A stretch of DNA of 64,000 nt from the NCBI RefSeq assembly GCF_001307315.1, contig NZ_LGUC01000001.1, positions 1,240,001 to 1,304,000 of the forward strand, written 5' to 3'. The notes below the pieces were generated by a model. The model saw only the letters and a list, made by a program, of their open reading frames with translations. It made no database searches and was not told the DNA's origin. Position 1 is the first letter of the stretch, and the number at the start of each line of letters is the position of its first letter. Origin of the DNA: Halolamina pelagica (lineage in GTDB: Archaea; Halobacteriota; Halobacteria; Halobacteriales; Haloferacaceae). Positions 27,720 to 37,131 of the stretch are shown here, one piece after another. The position numbers and the translations under genes are program-made.

Positions 27720-30065
27720 TCACTCGGGGAGCTCGGACGCCGTCACTTCGTACACGACCACGTCCCCCTCGACGAACGCGGGTTCGTACCCCGCGCGATC
27801 GCTGAAGTTCACCAGGTCGGTGCCGTACCGAGCGCGCTCGGCGGCGCCAACCCAGACGTACTCAACGTCGTGCTCGCGGATCACCGACGCCGCCTCCGCT
27901 GGCGACCCAGTGTAGAGCGCGTCGACGGCCTCCGCCCGGCCGTAGTACGCGTCTGGCCCCCGGTAGCCGACTTCGTGGGCCCAGCCGGCAACCGTCGGGA
28001 CGCCGGTGAGGCTGGCGCCGATCGCGGCGTCCCAGCTGTACATTCCGGGCTCGCCGCCGGTGCCGGGTGCGGAGACGATCACCGTCTCGCCGTCGGCGGT
28101 TCGGTCGAGCCAGTCGACCGCCGCGAGTTCGCTCTCGTCGTACCAACTGGGCATCGAGGTGGCGTCGAGCGTCGGGTCCTGGGAGCCGGCGAAGTGCCCC
28201 GAGAGCGCGAAGCCGCCGTAGAGCGACGTGGACACGACGAGCGCGGCGACTAGCACCGGGACGGCGACGCCACGACCCAGCGCGGGGCGGTCTGCGCCCC
28301 GGACCGCCCGTGTCGCACGCCCGACTAGCCCGGCGACGGCGGCGCCGGCGGCGACGCCCCAGAACACCCAGATCTGCATGTACGTCTTGAACACCGTGTT
28401 CATCCGGAGCGGCCCGGCCTGCTCGTTGACGAACACGAACTCGACGATAGTCACCAGCCCCGCGCCGGCGACGATCAGGACGGTCTCGTAGCCGGCGTCG
28501 CGGAACCGGAGGACGGCCCAGCCGACGATCAACAGCGGCAGCGTGAACGCCAGCACGTCGAGCGGAAGGGCGACGGTGACGACGGCGACGGCACCGATCG
28601 CGAGCGCCAGCGACCAGCGCCGGTCGCGTGCGACTCGCCCGAGCAGGTAGAGCCCGAACACGACGAGGAACCCGCCGTGAACCGCGAACAGTTCGAGGAC
28701 GCCGCTGCGGGCCGCGGCCGGGAGGAACTCGATCGTCCGACTGCTCCCGCCCGTCATCGTCCCCGCGAGAAACGGCGCCGCGAGCACGGCCGCGACGGCG
28801 CCGAGCGCGCCGACGACGCCCAGCGGCACGACCAGGCGTTCGAGCTCAGCGAGCGCGCGGGCGGCCGTGTCGTCATTCCCCAGGGAGTCGGCTGCCCGGC
28901 CGCGGGCCGCCCGGATGCGCTCGGCGGCGCCGCGCGGGAGGAGGGCCGTGGGGTCTGCGGGCGCGAGCGCCAGCGCGAGGTAGGTGACGCCGAACACGGA
29001 GGGGAAACTCCACGTGCTCGTGACGATCTGGAACTGTCCGAGCAGGGGGACGACTGCGAGCAGGCTCAGCCGGCGCCGACGCTCGTCGGCGGGGGTCAGG
29101 TAGAGGGCGAACCCCAGCGCAGCCGCGAGCAGCAGGAACGGCGTCCCCATCATGTGGGCGTGCATGTCGCCGTTGAGCCACGCGAACAGCGGGAACTCGT
29201 TGATCGTCGGGAACGTCGCGCCGTCGACGGAGTCGGAGATGATGCGGCTGGCGTTCCAGTAGCTGAACCCCTCGCCGGAGAGCGGGAGCGACTCGATCCC
29301 GGGCGCGATCGACTCACGGATCCCCGCGGGGAGGAGCCCGAGGAGGAGGCGACCGACCGTAGCGAGGTTGCTCGCGAAGCCGACGAAGAAGGCCGCGAAC
29401 GCGCCGCCAAGCCGGGGATCGACGCCGCGCTCGGCAGCGACGTTGCTCGCGAGGTCGTACGCCGCGGTGACGAGCATCGCGTAGAACCCCGCGAGCGCGA
29501 GATTGTACGCCAACGCCGGCGCCGTGCCGGTCAGGTAGGTCAGGATCGCCGCGACGAGGTGGCCGCCGTAGTAGTACTGCACCGACTCGCCCGCGAACCA
29601 GAAGTCCTCGGGCGGGAGCGTCCCCGACCGCAGTAACGTCCGGAGCATCCCGAAGTCGAGATACTTCTCGCCGCCGCTGGCGTGGACCGCCGGATCGACG
29701 CTCCGGATCGCGATCAAAAGGAGGAACGCGGCGACGAACACGACCGCGGTTTCGGCGACGACACGCCGATCGACGCCGAGATCGCCCGCGAGCCGCGGTT
29801 CACCGTTCCGGAGCGCGTCGCGGTCGAGTCCAAGCGCCGCGGCGAGGGCGACGAGGACGGCGACGCCGGCAGCCACCGTGAGCGGCCCGAAGGAGAGTTT
29901 CCCCAGCCAGTACACCGGGAGCCAGATCGTCACAAGCGCCACCGGGAGGGCGAACCCGACGCCCCGGCTTCGGAACCGGGCGAACAGCCGGGCCGCGAGT
30001 GGGTACCCCAACACCGCCACCCCGGCGAACACCGCCAACCAGACGAGCACGGCGAGATACTGCAT
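27720..30065 (-). CDS. Polytopic membrane protein, DUF2298 (YYY) family
   Basis: About 781 residues with roughly 17-19 membrane helices. The family signature lies in the first third: RSVDPAVHASGGEKYLDFGM, DFWFAGESVQYYYGGHL, NEFPLFAWLNGDMHAHMM. Later NTVFKTYMQIWVFWG is also typical. The C-terminal soluble part is a glycosyltransferase-like tail (VDALYTGSPAEAASVIREHDVEYVWVG). These proteins look like GT-C glycosyltransferases, but the substrate is unknown. ATG at 30065 chosen because MQYLAVLVWLAVFAG begins directly with the first helix. Confidence 0.85.
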   Translation of the reverse strand: MQYLAVLVWLAVFAGVAVLGYPLAARLFARFRSRGVGFALPVALVTIWLPVYWLGKLSFGPLTVAAGVAVLVALAAALGLDRDALRNGEPRLAGDLGVDRRVVAETAVVFVAAFLLLIAIRSVDPAVHASGGEKYLDFGMLRTLLRSGTLPPEDFWFAGESVQYYYGGHLVAAILTYLTGTAPALAYNLALAGFYAMLVTAAYDLASNVAAERGVDPRLGGAFAAFFVGFASNLATVGRLLLGLLPAGIRESIAPGIESLPLSGEGFSYWNASRIISDSVDGATFPTINEFPLFAWLNGDMHAHMMGTPFLLLAAALGFALYLTPADERRRRLSLLAVVPLLGQFQIVTSTWSFPSVFGVTYLALALAPADPTALLPRGAAERIRAARGRAADSLGNDDTAARALAELERLVVPLGVVGALGAVAAVLAAPFLAGTMTGGSSRTIEFLPAAARSGVLELFAVHGGFLVVFGLYLLGRVARDRRWSLALAIGAVAVVTVALPLDVLAFTLPLLIVGWAVLRFRDAGYETVLIVAGAGLVTIVEFVFVNEQAGPLRMNTVFKTYMQIWVFWGVAAGAAVAGLVGRATRAVRGADRPALGRGVAVPVLVAALVVSTSLYGGFALSGHFAGSQDPTLDATSMPSWYDESELAAVDWLDRTADGETVIVSAPGTGGEPGMYSWDAAIGASLTGVPTVAGWAHEVGYRGPDAYYGRAEAVDALYTGSPAEAASVIREHDVEYVWVGAAERARYGTDLVNFSDRAGYEPAFVEGDVVVYEVTASELPE

Positions 30066-30317
30066 TGCCGGGATCCGCGGCCCGGACCGGGAAACCCCTT
30101 TCGGGTAGTCCGCGAGAGTGCCGCGATAGCCGGCGTCTCTCACTCCAGCCCCGCAGAATGCCGGTTCAGCTAGCTGATCCTGGCGACCCTCGAGCGCCAC
30201 GACACAGCCCGGAGTTTTCTGAAGGGAAAACATTTCTTTCCTTCCTGAAAAACGGTCGGGGGGTGATGCGTAACGTTCATGCGTGCGACACCCCGATGTA
30301 CCCCCACGAGGCTACGA

Positions 30318-31226
30318 ATGGCTACACTCGAAATCAACAACCTACACGCGGAAGTCGCCGAGAACGGAGAGCGAATCCTTCGCGGGGTCGACCTGGAGGT
30401 CAACTCCGGGGAGATCCACGCCCTGATGGGTCCGAACGGGTCGGGCAAGTCCACGACCGCCAAGGTCATCGCGGGCCACCCGGCCTACGAAGTGACCGAC
30501 GGCGAGATCGTCCTCCACCTCGAGGAGGAGGACGTCGAAGACGTCGACGCCGACGAGGACGAGATGGCGTGGGACCTGCTCGACCTCGAACCCAACGAGC
30601 GGGCCGCGCTGGGGATCTTCCTCGCCTTCCAGTACCCCGCCGAGATCGAGGGTGTCACCATGACGAACTTCCTCCGGCAGGCGCTCAACGCCAAACTCGA
30701 GGAGCGCGAGGAGCTCTTCGAGGACGAGGACGAAGCCGACGCCGAGGAGGAGGAGGACGAGGGCTACGAGACCTCGCCGATGGAGGGTCCCGCCGACGAC
30801 GGCGAGATCGGGGTCGCCGAGTTCCAGCAGATCCTGAGCGAGAAGATGGAGCTGCTCGACATGGACGGGTCCTTCGCCCAGCGCTACCTCAACGCCGGCT
30901 TCTCCGGCGGCGAGAAGAAGCAGAACGAGGTGCTGCAGGCCGCGATCCTCGAGCCGTCGATCGCCGTACTCGACGAGATCGACTCCGGGCTCGACATCGA
31001 CCGCCTGAACGACGTTGCACAGGGGATCGAACGACTGCGCGACGAGCAGGGCACCGGCGTCCTGCAGATCACCCACTACCAGCGGATCCTCGACTACGTG
31101 GAGCCCGACCGCGTCCACGTGATGCTCGACGGCGAGGTCGTCATGGAGGGCGACGCCGAACTCGCCGAGACGCTCGAGGAGAAGGGGTACGACTGGGTGC
31201 GCGAGGAAGTCTACGAGACGGCTTAA
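30318..31226 (+). CDS. sufC: Fe-S cluster assembly ATPase SufC
   Basis: 302 residues, longer than bacterial SufC because of two acidic inserts (near residues 73-85 and 135-160). Walker A GPNGSGKST (38-46), Q-loop FLAFQYPAEI, ABC signature FSGGEKKQNE, Walker B IAVLDEIDSGLD, and H-loop ITHYQR. It powers the SufBCD scaffold. Start of the sufCBD operon; an AT-rich upstream stretch (CTGAAGGGAAAACATTTC) lies near 30218-30235. Four bases separate it from sufB. Confidence 0.96.
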   Translation: MATLEINNLHAEVAENGERILRGVDLEVNSGEIHALMGPNGSGKSTTAKVIAGHPAYEVTDGEIVLHLEEEDVEDVDADEDEMAWDLLDLEPNERAALGIFLAFQYPAEIEGVTMTNFLRQALNAKLEEREELFEDEDEADAEEEEDEGYETSPMEGPADDGEIGVAEFQQILSEKMELLDMDGSFAQRYLNAGFSGGEKKQNEVLQAAILEPSIAVLDEIDSGLDIDRLNDVAQGIERLRDEQGTGVLQITHYQRILDYVEPDRVHVMLDGEVVMEGDAELAETLEEKGYDWVREEVYETA

Positions 31227-31230
31227 ACCC

Positions 31231-32660
31231 ATGAGTTCAGACCAGGACCACCTACAACAGACCGATACCGAGGAGCGCTTCGACTTCAAGAAGGACTCCG
31301 AGGCCGCCTACGCGGCGGAGAAAGGGCTGACCGAGGAGACGATTCACGCGATCTCCGACGACAAGGACGAGCCCGACTGGATGCGCGAGCGCCGCCTGCG
31401 CGCGCTCAAGCAGTTCCAGGCGATGCCGATGCCGACCGACTGGCCGGGCCAGCCCGACCTGTCGGAGATGGACATCAACGAGATCGTCCCGTACATCCGT
31501 CCGGACATCGAGACCCGGGGCGGCGTCGACGACTGGACCGACCTCCCGGACGACATCAAGGACACCTTCGACAAGCTGGGCATCCCCGAGGCCGAGAAGA
31601 ACGCGCTCTCGGGCGTCGGCGCCCAGTACGAGTCCGAAGTCGTCTACCAGAACATGCTGGAGCGATGGGAGGACAAGGGCGTCGTGTTCATGAACATGGA
31701 CCAGGCCGTCGACGAGCACCCCGAGCTCGTCAAGGAGCACTTCATGACGGACTGTGTCCCCCGAGCGACAACAAGTTCGCGGCGCTCCACGGCGCCATCT
31801 GGTCGGGCGGCTCGTTCGTCTACGTCCCCGAGGGCGTGACGGTCGACATGCCCGTCCAGGCGTACTTCCGGATGAACTCCGAGGGGATGGGCCAGTTCGA
31901 GCACACGCTCATCATCGCCGAGGAGGGCTCTGAGGTCCACTACATCGAGGGCTGTTCCGCCCCGAAGTACTCCGCGTTCAACCTCCACTCCGGCGGCGTC
32001 GAGGTGTACGTCGGCGAGGACGCCCACGTCCAGTACTCGACCGTGCAGAACTGGTCGAAAAACACGTACAACCTCAACACGAAGCGCGCCCTCGTCGAGC
32101 AGAACGGGCGCATGGAGTGGATCTCGGGCTCGATGGGCTCGAAGGCGACGATGCTCTACCCGTCGACGGTCCTCAAGGGCCGCGGCGCGAGCGACAACCA
32201 CATCACCATCGCCTTCGCGGGCGAGGGTCAGGACATCGACACCGGCGCGAAGGTGTACCACAACGCGCCGGAGACGAAGTCCACCATCGAGTCGAAGTCC
32301 ATCAGCAAGGACGGCGGCCGCACGAACTACCGCGGCCTGGTCCACATCGCCGACGGCGCCGAGAACTCCTCGACGGCCGTCGAGTGTGACGCGCTGATGT
32401 TCGACAACGAGTCGACCTCCGACACGATGCCGTACATGGAGATCAACGAGTCGAAGGTCGACGTGGCCCACGAGGCGACGGTGGGGAAGATCGGCGACGA
32501 GGACATCTTCTACCTCCAGACCCGCGGGCTCGACGACGATGACGCCAAGCAGATGATCGTGAGCGGCTTCATCGAGCCGATCACGGAGGAACTGCCCATC
32601 GAGTACGCAGTCGAGCTGAATCGACTGGTGGAACTCGAGATGGAGGGGAGCCTCGGATAA
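31231..32660 (+). CDS. sufB: Fe-S cluster scaffold protein SufB, frame broken
   Basis: About 476 residues after restoring one C in the run 31758-31762, which joins HFMTDCVPP to SDNKFAALHGAIWSGGSF. Clear SufB core: FVYVPEGVTVDMPVQAYF, IEGCSAPKYS (conserved cysteine), and GRGASDNHITIAFAGEGQ. With SufD and SufC it builds iron-sulfur clusters; this is the main system in haloarchaea. It overlaps the sufD start (TAATG). Confidence 0.94.
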
Positions 32661-33910
32661 TGAGCACGACGCTCAAACAGGGTCTCACCGCGGACACCGT
32701 CCGCGAACTCTCCGAGGCCCGCGACGAACCCGAGTGGCTGCTCGAACGTCGCCTCGACGCGCTCGAGGCGCTCGAGGAGCTCGACCTGCCGGACGTGATT
32801 CAGACGCCCGGCCGCCGGTGGACGAACCTCACCGACCTCCAGTTCGAGCGCCTCGTCGATCCGCTGAACCAGTCCGACGAGACCGAGCGCGTCACCGCCG
32901 AGGGCGTCGAAGTGCTCGACTTCGAGACCGCTCTCGACGAGCACGAGGAGCTGCTCCGCGAGGAGTTCGGTGCGACGCTCGACCCGGAGACGAACTACCT
33001 GACTGCGCTGTCGGCGGCGCTGTTCACGACCGGCACGCTGATCTACGTCCCCGAAGGCGTCGACGCCGAGGACGTGAAGATCCGGACCGAGATGCGCTCG
33101 GACTCGCTGTTCAGCCACACGCTCGTGGTGACCGAGGAGAGCGCCTCCGTCACGATCCTCGAAGCGATCGGTGACGAAGGCTCGCCGGTGCTGGCAACCG
33201 GCGAGGACGAGGGGTCGGCCGCCGACGACGAGGGAGGCTACTTCAGCAACCTCGTCGAGGTCGCGGCCGGACCGAACTCGAACGTCCAGTTCGGCTCGCT
33301 GCAGGACCTCTCGGAGGACGCCTACTGCTACACGCTCAAGCACGGGATCGCGGGCGACGACGCCACGATCAACTGGATCGAGGGCAACTTCGGCACCCAG
33401 ATCACGCGATCCGACGTCGAGACGGAGCTCAACGGCGAGGGCAGCGAGTCCCAGATCGTGGGCTCGTTCTTCGGCCACGAGGACCAGCACTTCGACGTGA
33501 ACGCGCGTGTCTGGCACAACGCCGAGCACACCACCGCGGACCTCGTGACCCGCGGCGTGCTCGACGACACCGCGCGCTCGGTGTACGAGGGCGTCCAGGA
33601 CGTCGGGCGCGACGCCTGGGACACCTCCTCCTACCAGCGCGAGAACACCCTGATGCTCTCAGACGAGAGCGAGGCCGACGCCTCCCCGAAGCTGATCATC
33701 AAGAACCACGACACCGAGGCCAGCCACTCCGCGACGGTCGGACAGGTCGACCAGCAGGACCTGTTCTACATGACCTCGCGGGGCATCTCCCCGGAGCAGG
33801 CACGGAACATGCTCGTCGAGGGCTTCTTCGTGCCCGTGCTCGAGGAGATCGCCGTCGAGGAGTTCCGCGACGACGTCGAGACGCTCGTCCAGGAACGCCT
33901 CCGGAACTGA
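32660..33910 (+). CDS. sufD: Fe-S cluster assembly protein SufD
   Basis: 416 residues, shorter and more divergent than SufB but with the same right-handed beta-helix core: LIYVPEGVDAEDVKI, SFFGHEDQHFDVNARVWHNA, GRDAWDTSSYQREN, and a C-terminal SATVGQVDQQDLFYMTSRGI. Partner of SufB and SufC. Translationally coupled to sufB. Frame intact. Confidence 0.94.
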   Translation: MSTTLKQGLTADTVRELSEARDEPEWLLERRLDALEALEELDLPDVIQTPGRRWTNLTDLQFERLVDPLNQSDETERVTAEGVEVLDFETALDEHEELLREEFGATLDPETNYLTALSAALFTTGTLIYVPEGVDAEDVKIRTEMRSDSLFSHTLVVTEESASVTILEAIGDEGSPVLATGEDEGSAADDEGGYFSNLVEVAAGPNSNVQFGSLQDLSEDAYCYTLKHGIAGDDATINWIEGNFGTQITRSDVETELNGEGSESQIVGSFFGHEDQHFDVNARVWHNAEHTTADLVTRGVLDDTARSVYEGVQDVGRDAWDTSSYQRENTLMLSDESEADASPKLIIKNHDTEASHSATVGQVDQQDLFYMTSRGISPEQARNMLVEGFFVPVLEEIAVEEFRDDVETLVQERLRN

Positions 33911-33991
33911 GCGGCACCGCGTTTCCCTCTACTCTCTCCCGTTTTCGACCCTTTAGCGACGGCTACGGCCGCTCGTTGTAACCGGCGACAG

Positions 33992-34028
33992 CTTTACAGT
34001 GGTGTGTAAAGTAGGCTTTACTGTAAAG
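33992..34028 (+). promoter_or_regulatory. Paired CTTTAC/GTAAAG palindromes, probable operator
   Basis: Four half-sites in 37 bases: CTTTAC at 33992-33997, GTAAAG at 34006-34011, CTTTAC at 34016-34021, GTAAAG at 34023-34028. They form two inverted repeats, one with an 8-base spacer and one with a single-base spacer. They lie 28-64 bases before the ATG at 34056, over the expected promoter. The HTH protein encoded by the second gene is the natural candidate ligand. Confidence 0.6.
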
Positions 34029-34055
34029 GACGCTTTCCATACGTCCTCGGTTCCC

Positions 34056-34484
34056 ATGAACGAGACCTCGAACGTACTGGAGACGCGCCAGAAGTACCGG
34101 AGTTGGATGAACAGTGCGATGGGGACGGGCATCGTCGGTGGCGCCGCGCTCCTGATAGCGGCGGCACTCCTCGAACGGGACGTGCTCGTCTTCCTCGGCG
34201 TCGCCGTCTACTGGGCCGGCATGGTCGGGTACCTCGTCATCAAGCGACGCTCCCCGGTCCGAACCCGCGACGAGCGCGAGGCCCGCATCAGTCAGGAGGC
34301 GTCCGAGTTGACGCTCAACGTCCTCGCGGCTCTACTGATCTTCAGCGCGCCGGCGATAACGGTGCTCGAGACCACCGGCGTCTACGAGGTGTCCCGGTTC
34401 GTCTGGGGGATGGTGACGATGCTGGTGGTGGTCGCGATGGTCGTCGGCGTCGCCAACTGGCACGTGGAGCGGCGACGATCGTGA
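34056..34484 (+). CDS. Four-TM membrane protein (DUF2178-like)
   Basis: 142 residues. Two pairs of membrane helices (GTGIVGGAALLIAAALL and VLVFLGVAVYWAGMVGYL; LNVLAALLIFSAPAITVL and VWGMVTMLVVVAMVVGVANW) are split by a charged DEREARISQEAS loop. The DERE loop and paired helices resemble DUF2178 proteins, which commonly sit next to a small Cro/CI-type regulator. Overlaps the downstream regulator by 4 bases (GTGA). Confidence 0.7.
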   Translation: MNETSNVLETRQKYRSWMNSAMGTGIVGGAALLIAAALLERDVLVFLGVAVYWAGMVGYLVIKRRSPVRTRDEREARISQEASELTLNVLAALLIFSAPAITVLETTGVYEVSRFVWGMVTMLVVVAMVVGVANWHVERRRS

Positions 34485-34687
34485 ACAACGACCTCCCCGA
34501 GCGCCGGGACGAGCGAAGGATGAGCCAGGCCGATCTCGCGGCGGCCGTCGGCGTCTCCCGGCAGACCATCAACGCGATCGAACGCGACCGCTACGACCCG
34601 TCCCTGGATCTCGCGTTCGACTTGGCCGAGGAGTTCGGCTGCCGGATCGAGGACATCTTCGAGCCGAGCGAGGACGCGGACGGCTGA
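34481..34687 (+). CDS. Small XRE-family HTH regulator
   Basis: 68 residues, almost all one helix-turn-helix: RMSQADLAAAVGVSRQTINA, then ERDRYDPSLDLAFDLAEEFG and a short CRIEDIFEPSED end. This is the compact YozG-like type. GTG start coupled to the membrane-protein gene. It probably binds the CTTTAC/GTAAAG sites upstream of the pair and represses its own operon; that link is inferred from layout. Confidence 0.88.
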   Translation: MNNDLPERRDERRMSQADLAAAVGVSRQTINAIERDRYDPSLDLAFDLAEEFGCRIEDIFEPSEDADG

Positions 34688-34705
34688 GCTCCACACTGGC
34701 CCAGG

Positions 34706-35917
34706 CTAACTGAACATCTTCTCGCGGCGGATCTGGAGCCGGAGGAACGCGGGGATCGCGATCAGCGCCAGCAGGATCTCCGCGCCGCCGGCGAAGCCGA
34801 AGGCCGCGGGGTAGCCGAAGTCGTCGGCGATCAGCCCCCCGCCGACGACGCCCGCGAGGAAGCCGAGGCTGCCGGCGATGTTGAACCCACCCAGCGCCAC
34901 GCCACGCTCGCCCTCGGGCGCGAGGTCGACGACGAGCGCCATCGTCGCCGGCGCCATCAGCGCCCCGAGGACGCCGACGGCGACCATCCCGAACTGGACC
35001 GCCAGCAGCGCGTCACTCTGGGCGGCGAACACCGAGTCGGCGGCGCCGATCCCCAGCACGACGACGCCGTAGAACGTCGACCCGGCGACGATGGGGGCCG
35101 TGCGGCCGAACCGGTCGGAGAGCCGGCCGAACGGGTACTGTAGCAGGCCGAACGGCGCGAAAAACAGCGCGAGCGTGATCCCCGTCTCCGCCGGCGAGAG
35201 CGAGAACGCGGTCCGGAAGTAGACGGTGCCAACCAGCGCGAAGAAGCCGGCAGTCATGCGGTCGGCGAAGCCGAAGGCGAACGGGACGGTGAGGGCGGGC
35301 GTCCGACGGAGCGCGCCCAGCGCCTCGCGCACGCCCTCGTGGTCGCCCTCGGGGGCGCGGTCGGCGACGAGCAGCGTGGCGGCGCCGACGAGCGTCAGCA
35401 ACACGGCGCCGGTCCACAGCGGCACGAACGGGCCGACGGCGTAGAGCTGGCCGCCGATGGGGGCACCGAGTGCGGTGCCGATTCCGATCGCGATGCCGGC
35501 GGCGCCCATGTTCCGGCCGTTCCCCTCGCCGAGGTCGGCGAGCATCGACATCGCCAGCGAGAACGCGCCGACGGTCGCGGCCCCCTGCAGGAACCGGACG
35601 GCGAGGATGAGCCAGAAGGCGGGCGCTGTGGGGCCGAGCAGCGCGAGGGCGCTGTAGCCGACGGCGCCCAGCACGGCCCCGGCAGCGACGAACGGGATGC
35701 GGCGCTCGACCGTGTCGCTGGCGGCGCCCCAGACGCCGGCGGCGACTGCGAACGCCGCGAACTCGGCCGCGAGGAACCACGTGCTCGCGTCGAGGTAGTT
35801 GCCGCTGCCGAAGCCCATCGCGGCCACGAGCCGATCCACACCCGGGTACAGCAGTGTCTGGGAGAGCATCACCGCCCAGACGACGAGTGCGAGTGCGGTT
35901 CGGTCGCGGGTAGACAC
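34706..35917 (-). CDS. Major facilitator superfamily transporter
   Basis: About 403 residues with 12 predicted membrane helices. The inter-helix motif is seen in the C half (QYPFGRLSDRFGRTAPIV), and the N half shows FLQGAATVGAFSLAMSMLAD. The family is consistent with drug or small-solute efflux; substrate unknown. The GTG at 35917 (STRDRTALALVVWAVM) is preferred because the upstream frame is arginine/proline rich. Divergent from the ferritin-like gene. Confidence 0.88.
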   Translation of the reverse strand: MSTRDRTALALVVWAVMLSQTLLYPGVDRLVAAMGFGSGNYLDASTWFLAAEFAAFAVAAGVWGAASDTVERRIPFVAAGAVLGAVGYSALALLGPTAPAFWLILAVRFLQGAATVGAFSLAMSMLADLGEGNGRNMGAAGIAIGIGTALGAPIGGQLYAVGPFVPLWTGAVLLTLVGAATLLVADRAPEGDHEGVREALGALRRTPALTVPFAFGFADRMTAGFFALVGTVYFRTAFSLSPAETGITLALFFAPFGLLQYPFGRLSDRFGRTAPIVAGSTFYGVVVLGIGAADSVFAAQSDALLAVQFGMVAVGVLGALMAPATMALVVDLAPEGERGVALGGFNIAGSLGFLAGVVGGGLIADDFGYPAAFGFAGGAEILLALIAIPAFLRLQIRREKMFS

Positions 35918-36059
35918 GCGGGGGGTTCGAGGTGGGGAGGCTTCGGACTTCCGGGTTCGATCGGCGCCGTACACCCGCGGAAGGGCCGGGCTTAAGTCCC
36001 TCCCTCCCAGAGTCAGCACTGATGAGCACGGTATCGGTCGCCGACTGGCGGTGGTCGCT

Positions 36060-36557
36060 GTGAGCGTCGACCAGCGGGTCGACTCCGACCACCAACTCGC
36101 GCGCCTGCTCCAGATCGGGGTGGTGCTCGAAGAGGTCGTCGAGGCTCGGGCGTACCGGCACTACCAGAGCCTCGCCGAGGAGGACCGCGATCTCGAGGCC
36201 GACGTGGAAGCGCTGCTCGAGGAGGCCGCCACGGAGTCGGCACGCCACCGCGAACGCCTGGAGGAACTGGTTGACGAACTCGACGCCGACTCGATCCCCT
36301 TCGAGGACATCGAGACGCTCGTCGAGGCCCGGTACGGGCGCACCAAGCCCGAGGACTTCGACGGCGTGCTGTACGACCAGCTCTGTAACGAGGAGACGGC
36401 CTACAAGTTCTACGACGACCTGATCGACGCGATCGAGGCGAGCGACGCGGCGTTCTCGCTCGAACGCGAGCACGTGGTCGACGTGTTGACCGAGATTCGC
36501 GACGAGGAAGCCGAGGGGGTCGAGGAGGTAACCCGGATCATGGAGGCTCGCGAATGA
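36060..36557 (+). CDS. Ferritin-like (rubrerythrin-type) protein
   Basis: 165 residues, four-helix bundle. Metal-type Glu/His positions appear in IGVVLEEVVEARAYRHYQSL, ESARHRERLEELV, and NEETAYKFYDDLI. It could store or detoxify iron or peroxide. The GTG at 36060 directly follows a 13-codon frame from ATG 36021 that ends at an overlapping stop, so the exact start is uncertain. Overlaps the DtxR-type regulator by 4 bases, which supports a metal role. Confidence 0.75.
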   Translation: MSVDQRVDSDHQLARLLQIGVVLEEVVEARAYRHYQSLAEEDRDLEADVEALLEEAATESARHRERLEELVDELDADSIPFEDIETLVEARYGRTKPEDFDGVLYDQLCNEETAYKFYDDLIDAIEASDAAFSLEREHVVDVLTEIRDEEAEGVEEVTRIMEARE

Positions 36558-36985
36558 ACACGGCCAATCAGTACCTGAAAGCAATCTATCTTGTCCAACG
36601 GATGGACGACGGCCCGGCGGCGACGGGGCGTGTCGCCGACTCGCTCGACGTGAGTCCCGCAAGCGCAAACGAGATGATCGGGAAGCTGGAGGATCGGGGA
36701 CTCGCTGAACACGAGAAGTACAAGGGCGTCTCGCTCACCGAGGAGGGGATCACCCAGGCGGAGAACGCGCTCCAGACGTACTGCATCCTCGAGCGCTTCC
36801 TGGCGAACGTCCTCGGCGTCGAGGAGTTCCGCAACGAGGCCCAACAGCTCGAACCGGTGATCGACGAGACCGTCGCGGAGCGACTCGACACCATCATCGA
36901 CCGCGCCGACGAGTGCCCGGACTGTTTCGACGCCGAAGCAGACGCCTGTTGCTACCTCGCGGAGAGCTGCGAGGGGGCGGACTGA
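36554..36985 (+). CDS. DtxR-family metal-dependent regulator
   Basis: 143 residues. N-terminal winged helix: NQYLKAIYLVQRMDDGPAATGRVADSLDVSPASANEMIGKLEDRGL. The dimerisation/metal part has FLANVLGVEEFRNEAQQLE. A cysteine-rich C-terminus (CPDC, CCYLAESC) may bind metal. It probably represses iron or manganese genes when metal is plentiful. Coupled to the ferritin-like gene; last chromosomal protein gene before the integrated element. Confidence 0.9.
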   Translation: MNTANQYLKAIYLVQRMDDGPAATGRVADSLDVSPASANEMIGKLEDRGLAEHEKYKGVSLTEEGITQAENALQTYCILERFLANVLGVEEFRNEAQQLEPVIDETVAERLDTIIDRADECPDCFDAEADACCYLAESCEGAD

Positions 36986-36990
36986 GACGG

Positions 36991-37000
36991 TAATACTCTT
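36991..37000 (+). promoter_or_regulatory. TATA-like box of tRNA-Gln
   Basis: TAATACTCTT, 28-37 bases upstream of the tRNA 5' end; the clearest AT stretch in this otherwise GC-rich interval. Confidence 0.5.
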
Positions 37001-37027
37001 GTACGGCGCGCTGCTTTCTCCGAGTGC

Positions 37028-37130
37028 AGTCCCGTGGTGTAGTGGCCAATCATGAGGGCCTTTGGACGTGCTCGGTGGTGCCGAGCGCGAAAGACAGCCT
37101 TCGACGGCGGTTCGAATCCGCCCGGGACTA
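37028..37130 (+). tRNA. tRNA-Gln (TTG) with an intron
   Basis: Acceptor AGTCCCG/CGGGACT with discriminator A (37130); T arm GGCGG-TTCGAAT-CCGCC. The anticodon stem is AGGGC/GCCTT and the loop CTTTGGA has anticodon TTG. The halves are 37028-37065 and 37096-37130, 73 bases when joined. No CCA is encoded. The last 19 bases are part of the 20-bp repeat that bounds the integrated element, so this tRNA is the attachment gene and remains intact. Confidence 0.92.
37066..37095 (+). other. Intron of tRNA-Gln
   Basis: 30 bases inserted at the canonical 37/38 position, one base after the anticodon. The intron forms an 8-bp stem, GTGCTCGG/CCGAGCGC, around TGGTG, as expected for the bulge-helix-bulge substrate of the archaeal splicing endonuclease. 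The exact cut could shift by one base because A occurs at both edges. Confidence 0.8.
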
Positions 37131-37131
37131 T
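37112..37131 (+). repeat. Left attachment repeat (within tRNA-Gln)
   Basis: TCGAATCCGCCCGGGACTAT: T-loop, T-stem and acceptor end of tRNA-Gln plus one base. Identical to 56091-56110; identity ends at both sides (T versus A before, A versus C after). Confidence 0.93.

Noticed and set aside
36021..36062. 13-codon frame ATG 36021 as a separate leader peptide gene
   Set aside because: Too short and uncharacterised; more likely an artefact of start choice or a small error before the ferritin-like gene.
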